From contig NZ_LT963430.1 in NCBI RefSeq assembly GCF_900199405.1, positions 806,001 to 870,000 on the forward strand: a DNA stretch of 64,000 nucleotides, written 5' to 3'. A program made the position numbers and the translations under genes. The stretch's first letter is position 1. Every line of letters starts with the position of its first letter. A model generated the notes under the pieces. It saw nothing but the letters and a program-made list of their open reading frames with translations, searched no databases and had not been told where the DNA came from. Source of the stretch: Beduinella massiliensis. GTDB lineage: Bacteria; Bacillota; Clostridia; Christensenellales; Aristaeellaceae. Below are positions 42,835 to 51,400 of this stretch, one piece after another.

Positions 42835-43911
42835 ATGGGCTTTACCATCGAGGCCGGCGTATCGGCCATGACCGTATTTTTGCAGGGACTCGTCAGTTTC
42901 TTTTCCCCGTGCGTGCTTCCGCTCGTGCCCCTGTACATCGGCTACCTCGCGGGCGGCACGCAGACGGTGGACGCGGACGGCACGGTGCGCTTCGGGCGCA
43001 AGAAGGTGCTCGTCAACACGCTCTTCTTCGTGCTGGGCGTTTCCTTTGCCTTCTTCCTGCTGGGCTTCGGGTTCACGGCTCTGGGCCGGTTCTTCAGCGG
43101 AAACCGGCTGCTGTTCGCCCGCATCGGCGGCGCGATCGTCATCGTATTCGGCCTGTTCCAGCTCGGGCTCTTCGGCGGACGCGAAATCGGGCGCGAACAC
43201 CGGCTGCCGCTGCACCTGGAAAAGCTCACGATGAACCCGGTGACGGCGCTGGTGATGGGCTTCACGTTCAGCTTCGCCTGGACGCCCTGCGTGGGCCCGG
43301 CGCTGGCGAGCGTGCTGCTGATGGCGTCCTCCTCGAATTCGGCGGCGGCGGGTTTTGGGCTGATCGGCGTGTACACCCTGGGCTTCGTGCTGCCCTTCCT
43401 GGGCGTGGGGCTGTTTACCTCCTCGCTGCTGGACCTCTTCAAGCGCCACCGCAACGTCGTGCGCTACACGGTCAAGGTCGGCGGCGTGCTGATGGTGCTC
43501 ATGGGCGTGATGATGATCACCGGCTGGATGAACGGCGTCACGGGCTATCTCTCCGGCCTGACCGGCGGCAGCGCGCCCACCCCGGCGAAGTCTGCGTCCC
43601 CGGCGGTAACGGCCGCTGCCACGGAGGTTCCGTCCCCGACGGAAGTTCCGTCCCCGACGGAAGTCCCGTCCCCGACGGAAGTTCCGTCCCCGACGGAGGC
43701 TCCGTCCCCGACGGAAGCCCCGTCCCCGACGGAGGCTCCGTCCGCGACGCAGGCCCCGGCGGTGCGCAGGCCCCGGCGGTGCTGCCCCCCGCCCCGACCC
43801 AGGCCCCCACGGATGCGCCGGAGAAGATTCCCGCGCCGGACTTCACGCTCACGGACCAGAACGGCAAGGTGCACACGCTCTCCGCCTACAAGGGGCAGGT
43901 GGTCTTCCTGA
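42835..43911 (+). CDS. CcdA-type thiol-disulfide membrane protein (front half of a broken CcdA-TlpA fusion)
   Basis: Residues 1-240 are a six-helix CcdA/DsbD-like domain with SPCVLPLVPLY and TPCVGP, carrying reducing power across the membrane. It is followed by a Pro-Thr-Ser-rich linker of seven 6-residue repeats (PSPTEV/PSPTEA). After residue 310 the frame becomes an unnatural Arg/Pro run ending at 43911, because a 17-bp duplication at 43749-43782 shifts it away from the thioredoxin domain that continues in the next frame. AAGGAGGCGC precedes the ATG. Confidence 0.85.
   Translation: MGFTIEAGVSAMTVFLQGLVSFFSPCVLPLVPLYIGYLAGGTQTVDADGTVRFGRKKVLVNTLFFVLGVSFAFFLLGFGFTALGRFFSGNRLLFARIGGAIVIVFGLFQLGLFGGREIGREHRLPLHLEKLTMNPVTALVMGFTFSFAWTPCVGPALASVLLMASSSNSAAAGFGLIGVYTLGFVLPFLGVGLFTSSLLDLFKRHRNVVRYTVKVGGVLMVLMGVMMITGWMNGVTGYLSGLTGGSAPTPAKSASPAVTAAATEVPSPTEVPSPTEVPSPTEVPSPTEAPSPTEAPSPTEAPSATQAPAVRRPRRCCPPPRPRPPRMRRRRFPRRTSRSRTRTARCTRSPPTRGRWSS
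43621..43746 (+). repeat. 18-bp minisatellite, seven units
   Basis: Seven tandem copies of ACGGAAGTTCCGTCCCCG with a few changes, coding the linker (T-E-V/A-P-S-P). Unit length is a multiple of three, so copy-number change alone keeps the frame. Confidence 0.92.
43749..43782 (+). repeat. Exact 17-bp tandem duplication causing a frameshift
   Basis: GCAGGCCCCGGCGGTGC occurs twice without a gap. Removing one copy joins the CcdA linker to the thioredoxin domain in frame (ATQAPAVLPPAPTQAPTD). Confidence 0.92.
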
Positions 43912-44282
43912 ACTTCTGGGCGACGTGGTGCGGCCCCTGCCGCCAGGAGATGCCGGAGATTCAGGCGCTGTACGAAAAGCATGGATTGAACGAAAACGAC
44001 GTGGTGGTGCTGGGCGTGGCCAACCCCAAGACGGAAGAGGGGCCGTACAATTCGGACAAGTCGATTGCGGAGATCACGCAGTTCCTTTCGGACGGCGGCT
44101 ACACCTACCCCACGGTGATGGATGTGACGGGCGACGTGCTGGCCCAGTACGGCATCAGCGCGTTCCCCACGACCTTCATGATCGACCGGGACGGCAACGT
44201 CTTCGGATACATCACGGGCACGCTGACGGCGGACATCATGGACGACATCGTCGAGCAGACCCTCTCGGGCGTGCGCAGATAA
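43767..44282 (+). CDS. TlpA/ResA-like thioredoxin domain (rear half of the broken fusion)
   Basis: Frame continuing to 44282: linker APTQAPTDAPEKIPAPDFTL, then a TlpA-type thioredoxin fold with WATWCGPCRQEMPEI and the cis-Pro region SAFPTTFMIDRDG. It has no start codon or signal sequence of its own, so it would normally be made as the extracytoplasmic tail of the CcdA protein, receiving electrons from it to reduce exported disulfides. Expressed only if the 17-bp duplication is absent in the cell or bypassed. Confidence 0.82.
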   Translation, partial: QAPAVLPPAPTQAPTDAPEKIPAPDFTLTDQNGKVHTLSAYKGQVVFLNFWATWCGPCRQEMPEIQALYEKHGLNENDVVVLGVANPKTEEGPYNSDKSIAEITQFLSDGGYTYPTVMDVTGDVLAQYGISAFPTTFMIDRDGNVFGYITGTLTADIMDDIVEQTLSGVRR

Positions 44283-44322
44283 GCGGGAAAGTCAACAGAG
44301 ACGAAGAAAGGATGCATGGAAT

Positions 44323-44640
44323 ATGAAAGCGATGGGACTCAATTTGCAGAACTTCGAGCGGGAGGCCGTTCAGGCGAAGGAGACGGTGCTGGTGGACTTC
44401 TGGGCGCCCTGGTGCGGCCCGTGCCGCATGCTTTCGCCCATCGTGGAGGAGATCGCGGCGGAGAACCACCCGGGTCTCAAGGTCGGCAAGGTCAACATCG
44501 ACGAGCAGCCGGAGCTCGCGGCGCGCTTTGGCGTGATGAGCATTCCCACGCTGGTCGTCCTGAAGGACGGCAAGGCCGTATCCACCGCCGTGGGCGCGCG
44601 GCCGAAGCAGGCGATCCTCGGCTGGCTGGGCCTCAACTGA
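44323..44640 (+). CDS. trxA: Thioredoxin
   Basis: 105 aa, standard thioredoxin with active site WCGPC (Trp30, Cys31, Cys34) and cis-Pro in SIPTLVVLKDG. Cytoplasmic disulfide reductase. It lies 40 bases after the TlpA domain on the same strand and probably supplies electrons to the CcdA-TlpA relay. AAAGGAT is the likely ribosome site. Confidence 0.93.
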   Translation: MKAMGLNLQNFEREAVQAKETVLVDFWAPWCGPCRMLSPIVEEIAAENHPGLKVGKVNIDEQPELAARFGVMSIPTLVVLKDGKAVSTAVGARPKQAILGWLGLN

Positions 44641-44649
44641 ACCGAATCA

Positions 44650-44695
44650 AAAGGCGTCCGCCGCGCGAAAACCGTTTCGCGGGGCGGGCGCCTTT
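44650..44695 (+). terminator. Terminator after thioredoxin
   Basis: Long imperfect stem AAAGGCG...CGCCTTT with an inner TTTCGCG/CGCGAAA stem. Confidence 0.65.
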
Positions 44696-44724
44696 GTCGT
44701 CGGGTTCTTATGAAAACATGGGCT

Positions 44725-45045
44725 GCGCGCGGCGCGGAAGGAGCGGTTCGGAAAGGGGGCGGGCACTGCCCGCACGAGCCGCGTATCGGAAAGGGATGCG
44801 GCCACGCGCACCCGCGCGCGGTGCGGAAGAAGGGGTTCGGAAAGGGGAGCGGGCACTGCCCGCACGAGCCGCGTATCGGGAAGGGATCGCCGCAGCCACG
44901 CGCACCTGCGCGCGGCGCGGAAGGAGCGGTTCGGAAAGGGGGCGGGCACTGCCCGCACGAGCCGCGTATCGGGAAGGGATCGCCGCGGCCACGCGCGGCG
45001 CGGAAGGAGCGGTTCGGAAAGGGGGGCGGGTACTGCCCGCTACAT
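44725..45045. repeat. GC-rich tandem repeat, nearly four units of 84-94 bp
   Basis: Units start at about 44725, 44814, 44908 and 44992. Each has GCGCGGAAGGAGCGGTTCGG, the palindromic CGGGCACTGCCCG and GAGCCGCGTATCGG. Frames stay open on both strands but read as repeated Arg/Pro peptides, so I take it as non-coding. The last unit touches the 3' end of the Spo0A-type gene. Confidence 0.85.
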
Positions 45046-45381
45046 CGCGGCCATGTCCCCGCCGGAAATGTAATTGGCAAGCATCAGGATCAGCTCGCCC
45101 GGCGTCGGCTTTTCGACCACCGTATATCCCGCGATTTCGCATAGGCGCTGCCGGTCGCCGTGCATCCAGATGTCCTCGACCACGCGCGCGATGTTGCGCG
45201 CCGCCTGCGCGGTGGTCGTGCTGTGAAGGGCCGCCACATCCGGATAAAGGTGCCGCATCAACGCCCGGGATGGATACTGTCCCCGCTCGAGGGTGAGCGA
45301 GACGGCCGTGGCGAGATATGCGTACCCGCAGCGGGAGATATGCCCGCCCAACGTCATGACGATCGGTAGGGTATTTTTCAT
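45040..45381 (-). CDS. Stand-alone Spo0A C-terminal DNA-binding domain protein
   Basis: 113 aa made almost only of a Spo0A output domain: LGGHISRCGYAYLATAVSLT, LMRHLYPDVAALHSTTTAQA, the recognition region AARNIARVVEDIW and the end GYTVVEKPTPGELILMLANYI, all aligning with Spo0A's last 110 residues. The receiver domain is absent. It could bind 0A boxes without phosphorylation control or compete with Spo0A. ATG 45381 follows AAGGATGG; an upstream ATG at 45423 has no ribosome site. The upstream gap is AT-rich (45420-45490). Confidence 0.85.
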   Translation of the reverse strand: MKNTLPIVMTLGGHISRCGYAYLATAVSLTLERGQYPSRALMRHLYPDVAALHSTTTAQAARNIARVVEDIWMHGDRQRLCEIAGYTVVEKPTPGELILMLANYISGGDMAAM

Positions 45382-45523
45382 CTGTAAAGCACCATCCTTT
45401 GTATCGGTGCTTACAGGATACATAATTCTCGCAAAAATAGACCAAATTCGTCATAATTAGGCATAAAAAATACGAAAAAAGACAGAACAGACCTATGAAC
45501 GCGCCGGAGACGGCTGTAAACGC

Positions 45524-45553
45524 TTTACAGAGGCCCAGACGGCGGGATATAAT
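45524..45553 (+). promoter_or_regulatory. Promoter of the arsC-like gene
   Basis: TTTACA (45524-45529), 18 bases, TATAAT (45548-45553). Confidence 0.65.
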
Positions 45554-45585
45554 AAGAAAACAAAACCAAGACCGGAGGAATCGCC

Positions 45586-45933
45586 ATGCTGTTTGTCTGC
45601 TATCCCAAGTGCACCACCTGCCAAAAGGCGCGCCGCTTCCTGGAAGCGCGCGGCGCTTCGTTTACCGTCCGCGACATCAAGGAGGAGAGGCCCACGGCGG
45701 AGGAGCTCTCCGCCTGGCAGCAGCGCAGCGGCCTTCCGCTCAGACGCTTTTTTAACACGAGCGGGCTGGAGTATCGGGCGCTGAATCTGAAGGAGCGCCT
45801 GTCGGACATGCCGGAGGAAGAGCAGCTTTCGCTGCTCGCCTCGAGCGGCATGCTGGTAAAGCGTCCGCTGCTCGTCGCGGACGACTTCGTGCTGGTGGGC
45901 TTCCGCGAGGCGGAGTGGGCGCAGCGCCTGTAA
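45586..45933 (+). CDS. ArsC/Spx-family protein (YffB-like)
   Basis: 115 aa with a thioredoxin-like ArsC fold: YPKCTTCQKARRFLE holds the CxxC pair, then FTVRDIKEERPTAEEL, FNTSGLEYRALNLKE and the KRPLLV end. The KRP motif and CTTC place it with the ArsC/YffB group, not with RNA-polymerase-binding Spx for certain. No other arsenic genes are near. ACCGGAGGAATCGCC gives a good ribosome site. Confidence 0.88.
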   Translation: MLFVCYPKCTTCQKARRFLEARGASFTVRDIKEERPTAEELSAWQQRSGLPLRRFFNTSGLEYRALNLKERLSDMPEEEQLSLLASSGMLVKRPLLVADDFVLVGFREAEWAQRL

Positions 45934-45940
45934 GCGGGTG

Positions 45941-46114
45941 CAGCCCGTCAAAGCCGGAATAAGAGACAGGCCGCGGTCGCGTGCGCAAAGGCATGACGCG
46001 GAAGCGGCTGTTCGGAGGCGGACCCAGCCCGTCAAAGCCGGAATAAGAGACAGGCCGCGGCCGCGTGCGCAAAAGCATGTGGAGGAAGCGTACGTTCGGA
46101 GGCGGAGGCGGGCC
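45941..46114. repeat. Tandem repeat, two units of 84 and 90 bp
   Basis: Units begin at 45941 and 46025 with CAGCCCGTCAAAGCCGGAAT; a third partial unit starts at 46115. The order of short blocks (TTCGGA, CCCG, AGCCG, CCGCGGCC, CGTGCGCA) resembles that in the 44725-45045 repeat, so the two arrays may be related. Confidence 0.8.
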
Positions 46115-46142
46115 CAGCCCGCGGAGGAGGGTACAGCCCGTG

Positions 46143-46892
46143 ATGAAATCTTTTGTGCTCGAATGCTGCGTGGACAGCGTGGAATCCGCCGTGGAGGCGG
46201 AGCTGGGCGGCGCGACGCGGCTGGAGCTGTGCGCGTGCCTGCCCGTGGGCGGCCTCACGCCCACCCGCGCGCTTTTCGACGCGGTGCGCCGGGCGGTGGA
46301 CCTGCCGGTGCGGGTGCTGCTGCGCCCGCGCGCGGGCGACTTCCTGTACACCCAGGCGGAGTTTGGCGTGCTGGTCGAAGAGGCGCGTGCGTATCGTGCG
46401 GCGGGGGCGGACGGGCTCGTCCTCGGCTGCCTCACGCCGCAGGGCGCGCTGGACGTCCCGCGCATGGAGGCGCTGATGCGCGCGGCGGACGGCCTGCCCG
46501 TGACGCTCTCCCGCGCGTTCGACCTGTGCGCGGACCCGCTGCCCGCGCTGTGCGCGGCGCAGGAGCTGGGCGTCGAGGCGATCCTGACGTCCGGCTGCGC
46601 GGCGAGCGCCCGGGCGGGCGCGGAAATGCTTGCGATGCTCTCGCAGTGGGCGCGGGGCATTTCGGTGATGGCGGGCGCGGGCGTCGACGCGGCGGTCGTC
46701 GGGGAATTGCTCGAATCGACCGCCATCACCTGCTTTCACCTGTCGGCCAAGCGGCGGGTTGAAAGCGGCATGGCGTTTCAAAGGCCCGGCGTGCCCATGG
46801 GGCTGCCGGGCCTGGGGGAGGACGTGTTTCGGACCGACCGCGAGGCCGTGCGCGCGGCGCGCGACGTGCTCGACCGCTGGGCGAGGGCGTAG
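46143..46892 (+). CDS. cutC: CutC family protein
   Basis: 249 aa TIM-barrel protein of the CutC family: FVLECCVDSVESAVEAELGG at the start, LELCACLPVGGLTPT, VRVLLRPRAGDFLYT and LTSGCAASARAG. CutC was linked to copper tolerance in E. coli, a role now disputed; the enzyme activity is unknown. GGAGGAGGG lies 14-20 bases before ATG 46143; an upstream in-frame ATG reads through the tandem repeat. Confidence 0.9.
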   Translation: MKSFVLECCVDSVESAVEAELGGATRLELCACLPVGGLTPTRALFDAVRRAVDLPVRVLLRPRAGDFLYTQAEFGVLVEEARAYRAAGADGLVLGCLTPQGALDVPRMEALMRAADGLPVTLSRAFDLCADPLPALCAAQELGVEAILTSGCAASARAGAEMLAMLSQWARGISVMAGAGVDAAVVGELLESTAITCFHLSAKRRVESGMAFQRPGVPMGLPGLGEDVFRTDREAVRAARDVLDRWARA

Positions 46893-46893
46893 G

Positions 46894-47703
46894 TTACAGG
46901 TCTTCGGCGTAGGCCTCCATCTCCCCGGCCGTCGGCGGGCGCACGGAAAAGTCGAGTGTGCCCTCCTCCATTTCGCCCTGCCAATATTCCGCGTAGAGGC
47001 CGAACTGCAGGTGCAGCAGCCCGTCCTCGTGGGTGAGCGCCTGCCAGTCGTAGGATTCCTCGCCCATCACGGCGGTGCTCACCCGGAGCACGAACTCGTC
47101 GCCCTGGCGAATCCAGGCCGTCTCCCAGGTGTACAGCGGCGTCTGGTCGTCGCCCGGCGCGAGGGCGGAGATGCGGTAGCCGTCCGCACACAGCAGCGCG
47201 CGCTTGCCCTGCGGCGTCCACTCGTCGATGGGCATCGCGCCCGCCTCCTGGCCGTCGGGGAAGACCCAGTCCGCGCGCTCGCCGTCGGTTCCGACCTCCA
47301 TCGCGTAGAGCAGCGCGTCGCGCGCCGGGTCCGCGGCCCGCACCTGCACCGTGAAGTGGAGCTGACCGCCCAGCCACATGGCCTGCGTGATCTCGGCCTT
47401 CACGGTCTGAAGCGAGCAGGACTGGTTTTCAATCGTGAGCGCGTGGGCCTCCACGTCCGAAGGGCGAACCTCGGGCCCGCCAAACAGCGACCAGCCGCGC
47501 GCGATGAAGTCGTCAAAGCCAATGGCCGCGGCCGCCGCTGAAAAGCAGACGAGCGCCAGCGCCGCCGCGAGCAGCGCGGCGCGGCGGAGGCGGCGGGCGT
47601 GCCGCGCGCGGGGCGCCCCAAGCCGGGCGGCCGATTGGGTCAGCGCTTCGTGAAAGGCATGGGGCGCGGGGGAGAATGCATCCTTCAATTCTTCGGGTTT
47701 CAT
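46894..47703 (-). CDS. Probable anti-sigma factor (DUF4179-like)
   Basis: 269 aa. A short cytoplasmic N-terminus (MKPEELKDAFSPAPHAFHEA), one membrane segment at about residues 45-62 and about 200 extracytoplasmic, beta-rich residues. The layout and its position one base after an ECF sigma gene match anti-sigma proteins of Clostridia that combine a short sigma-binding tail with a DUF4179-type outer domain. No zinc-binding HxxxCxxC is seen. Named from context more than from sequence. Confidence 0.75.
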   Translation of the reverse strand: MKPEELKDAFSPAPHAFHEALTQSAARLGAPRARHARRLRRAALLAAALALVCFSAAAAAIGFDDFIARGWSLFGGPEVRPSDVEAHALTIENQSCSLQTVKAEITQAMWLGGQLHFTVQVRAADPARDALLYAMEVGTDGERADWVFPDGQEAGAMPIDEWTPQGKRALLCADGYRISALAPGDDQTPLYTWETAWIRQGDEFVLRVSTAVMGEESYDWQALTHEDGLLHLQFGLYAEYWQGEMEEGTLDFSVRPPTAGEMEAYAEDL

Positions 47704-47704
47704 C

Positions 47705-48196
47705 TTAACGGCTCCTTTCTCCGATGGGCATCGCGGCGTCCGGCTGGATTTCCAGCCGCAGCCGCCGCCTTGCCTGATACAGACGGTACTTCACCGTGCC
47801 TACCGGCGTGCGCGTGCTGCGGGCGATTTCCTCCAGGGAAAACCCCTCGATATAATGCAGCACCGTGGGCAGGCGAAGCGCGGGCGGCAGCGCGAAGAGC
47901 GCCTCGCGCACGCCGGGGTCCGGCGGCGGGGCCTCGTAGCGCTCCGGGAGCTGCGCGACCGGCACGAGCCGCCGCATGCGCCGCTGCTGCGTGCGGCACG
48001 CGTTGATCAGGATGCGCGTCAGCCAGGTCTGAAAGTAGGCCTCCTCGCGCAGCGTATCCCGGTGCTGCCATGCGTTCGCAACCGCCTCCTGCACCGCGTC
48101 GGCGCAGTCCGCGTCGCTCGAAAGCAGCGTGCGCGCGATGCGATAGAGCATCTGCTCGCTTTGAAGCAGCCTGCGCGTGAATTCTTCCTTGTCCAT
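47705..48196 (-). CDS. ECF-type sigma-70 family sigma factor
   Basis: 163 aa. Region 2 includes YRIARTLLSSDADCADAVQEAVANAW and the -10 recognition helix (FQTWLTRILINACR); region 4 is LRLPTVLHYIEGFSLEEIARST with a clear helix-turn-helix. An ATG at 48262 also opens the frame, but it lies on top of an ECF-type -10 element, so ATG 48196 (MDKEEFTRR) is preferred although its ribosome site is weak. Cotranscribed with the anti-sigma gene; likely autoregulated. Confidence 0.88.
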   Translation of the reverse strand: MDKEEFTRRLLQSEQMLYRIARTLLSSDADCADAVQEAVANAWQHRDTLREEAYFQTWLTRILINACRTQQRRMRRLVPVAQLPERYEAPPPDPGVREALFALPPALRLPTVLHYIEGFSLEEIARSTRTPVGTVKYRLYQARRRLRLEIQPDAAMPIGERSR

Positions 48197-48265
48197 GCAA
48201 TCATACCGCTTTCCCGGGCCGCGCCGTCCGCACAGGGCGTCGCGGCTCTCCGCTTTTTTCATCCG

Positions 48266-48294
48266 TTAGACGTCCTCCGGCGGGAAAAGGTTGG
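48266..48294 (-). promoter_or_regulatory. ECF-type autoregulatory promoter
   Basis: On the minus strand CCAACCTTTT (48294-48285) and CGTCTAA (48272-48266), the pattern of promoters read by ECF sigma factors that control their own genes. Confidence 0.6.
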
Positions 48295-48355
48295 GTCTTT
48301 TTTGAAAATTCGCCTTCCGGCGGCTTTTTCCTTTCAAAAGGAAGAGCCCGAGCGA

Positions 48356-48384
48356 TTGACAGGCGCCGCTCTGAGGTCTACACT
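48356..48384 (+). promoter_or_regulatory. Promoter of the hybrid kinase operon
   Basis: TTGACA (48356-48361), 17 bases, TACACT (48379-48384). Confidence 0.7.
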
Positions 48385-48432
48385 GTGTGTGGATTATCGG
48401 TACCGGGGACACGAAAGAAGGGAGGCGGCCGC

Positions 48433-51400
48433 ATGGGCGTCGACGTCAGGGCCATGCTCAACCATCTGGCCGGCACGGCGGTATACGTGATACGCCAGGA
48501 CGATCACGCGCTGCTCTACTTCAACGACCGCGTGCGCGAGGTGACGCCCGGCGTGCGGCTGGGGGACGCCTGTCACGACGTCTGGCGCGGCACCTGCGAC
48601 AACTGCCCGCTCCTGGGCATCGAGGGCAAGGAGTACAACGTCACCGTCAATTATGACGACCCCTTCGGCGCGGTGGTCGATCTTTCCGCCACCCGCATGG
48701 AGTGGGAGGGCGGCGTGCCCGCCTTCCTCGTCTGCGTGACGCCGCACGCGGCGCTGCCCGGCGAGCGCCAGATCGAGGAAAGGTTCCAAAAGAGCCGCGA
48801 GGAACGCGCCTTTTGGGAGCGGCTCACCAGCTTTCTCATCCGCAAGGACTACCTCTCCCTGGCGACGGTGGACGCGGCCACGGGCCAGTACCACTTCATC
48901 CTGCGCCGCGGGCTGGGCATGCTGCCGGGCATGCCGCAGGACGGAACCATGCAGGACGTCGGGCCGGAGGGCCTGCCCGAACTGCACCCGAACGACGTGG
49001 ACTACGCGTTCTCCGGCTTTACCCGCGAAAAAATCCTCGCGTCGCTCGACCGGGGCGACGCGGAATACGCGCTGCGCTTTCGCCTGCGCGGGCCGGACGG
49101 GGACTACCGCTGGACGGCGCTCTCCTTTTCGCGCATGCCGGGGGACGCGCGCACGCTGGTCGCCACCCTGCGCGACATCAGCGAGATTCAGGAAGCGCGC
49201 CTGCGCGGGGAGATGGCGGATCGCAGCCTGGAGCTGGCGATGCAGCGCGTGTACGACGGCATCGTCTATTTCAACCTCACGCAGCGCCGCATCGAAATGC
49301 TGCGCCAGAGCGGGGCGTACGACCTCAAGTCGCTCATCAACGAAAGCCTCACGTCGCAATACGGCCTGGTGCACGAGGCGGACCGCGCGGCCTGGGAAGA
49401 GACGCTGAACAGCGAGGAGGTGCTTCGCCGCTTTCTTTCCGGCGAGCGCGCGATCACGACGGAGGCGCGCTGCAGGGGGCGGGACGGACGCTGGCACTGG
49501 CTGAACGTCACCCTGCTGCGCATGGAGGACAGCGCGGCGGGCGACGTGATGGGCATGTGCCTGGTGCAGACGATCGACGAGCGCAAGGCGGTCGAGCACA
49601 GGGGGGCGGAGTTTCTCGCGGGCGCGAGCGCGCTGTTTGAGGAGCTGATCCTGCTCAACCTGAAGACAGGGCAGTTCACCCTGCGCAAGCGCTCGGACAC
49701 CTGGGCCTCGCTGCCCTCGGGCGGCGCGTACACGGAGCTGAACGAGCAGTACGAGCGCACGCAGATTCACCCGGACGACCGCGCGATGTTCCGCGCGCAG
49801 TTCAGCCTGCCCGCGCTGCGCGCGGCGGTCGGGGCCGGGCGCACGCGCATCAGCGCGGAGCTGCGCCACCTTTCGGCGGATGGGGACTGGCGCTGGACGG
49901 AGCTGTGCGTGGTCGCCATGCCGGAGGACGCGGACGGCGCGATGCAGGTGCTGTGCACCTACCGCGACATCCACGAGCTGCGCCTCTCGCGCGAGGAGCA
50001 GCGGCTGGCCAACGAGCGCTTTGCGCACGCGGTGCGCAGGCTGTACAGCGTCGTGCTCGAAGGCGACCTGCTGCGCGACGAGGTGTACGTCTGGACGTTC
50101 GAGGAGGGGCGCGTCTGCCGCAAACGCGGCGAGCGGTCGCTCTCCGCGTACATCCACGAGGACGCGCAAAGCGCCCTGCATCCGGACTACCGCGAGGAAT
50201 TCCTGCGGCGCTTCGACGTCAACCGCCTCAGGGCGACGTTTGCCGCGGGCCAGCCGGAGGTCTACTTCGAGGCCCCGCGCCGCGAGCACGGCGGCGAATA
50301 CCGCTGGTTCGCGATGCAGGCGCAGGCCTGCGGCCCCGATCAGCGGCAGGTGATGTTTTACTTCAAGGACCTGGACGACACGCGCCGCGAGGAGGAGCGA
50401 AAGCGTAAGGAGCTGCTGGACGCGCTGCGCCTGGCGGAGCAGGCCTCCGGCGCGAAGACGGACTTCCTCTCGCGCATGAGCCACGACATCCGCACGCCCA
50501 TGAACGCCATTCTGGGCATGACCGCCATCGCCCTGCAAAACGCGGAGGACCCGCCGCGCGTGCGCGACTGCCTGAAGAAGATCGACCTGTCGGCGGGCTA
50601 CCTGCTCTCGCTCATCAGCGACATCCTGGACATGTCCAAGATCGAGAGCGGCAAGCTCAGCCTGTCGCAGGAGCCCTTCGATTTGGGCGAGCTGCTCGGC
50701 GGCGTGGGGGAGATCATCCGCGGGCAGGCCGAAAAGAAGCGTCAGCGCTTCCGGGTACAGATACCGGGGGCCCTTGAGACGATGTACGTGGGCGATCCCC
50801 TGCGCCTGCGCCAGATCCTGATGAACCTGCTTTCCAACGCGGTCAAGTACACGCCCGAGGGCGGGCACGTGGCGCTCCGGGCGGACGTGCAGGAGGAGGC
50901 CAGCGGCGACGCGATGCTGACCGTCTGGGTGGAGGACGACGGCATCGGCATGAGCGAGGCGTTCCTCAAGCGCATGTACGAGCCGTTCGAGCAGGAGAAC
51001 GCGGGCGGCGGGCGCGTCTTCGAGGGAACGGGCCTGGGCCTCTCGATCACACATAGCCTGGTGAACCTGCTCAACGGCGCCATTGAGGTGAGGAGCGCGC
51101 CCGGCCGGGGCACGCGCTTTACCGTGCGCCTGCCGCTTTACCGCGCGCATTCGCGCGTCGCGTCCGAGCCGGCCGCAGGGGCCGAAGAGGAGGCGCGCTT
51201 TCACGGCGAGCGCGTGCTGCTCGTGGAGGACAACGCGCTCAACATGGAGATTGCCAGCACGCTTCTCAGCGAGCGCGGCCTCGTGGTGGACGAGGCGGTC
51301 AACGGCCGCGAGGCGCTGGAGCGCTTTGCGCAAAGCGCCCCCCGCGCCTACAGCGCCGTGCTGATGGACATCCGCATGCCCGTCATGGACGGGCTGGAGG

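Noticed and set aside
43741-43911. Programmed ribosomal frameshift in ccdA-tlpA
   Set aside because: The exact 17-bp duplication explains the frame change fully; no slippery site with downstream structure needs to be invoked.
44370-45080. Minus-strand ORF across the tandem repeat
   Set aside because: Repeated Pro/Arg peptide that is also open in other frames; it results from repeat structure, not coding.
44725-46114. CRISPR array
   Set aside because: Units are 84-94 bp and contiguous, without unique spacers of regular size, and there are no cas genes.
48394-51333. 979-codon minus-strand ORF opposite the hybrid kinase
   Set aside because: Antisense shadow of a gene with full kinase and receiver motifs.
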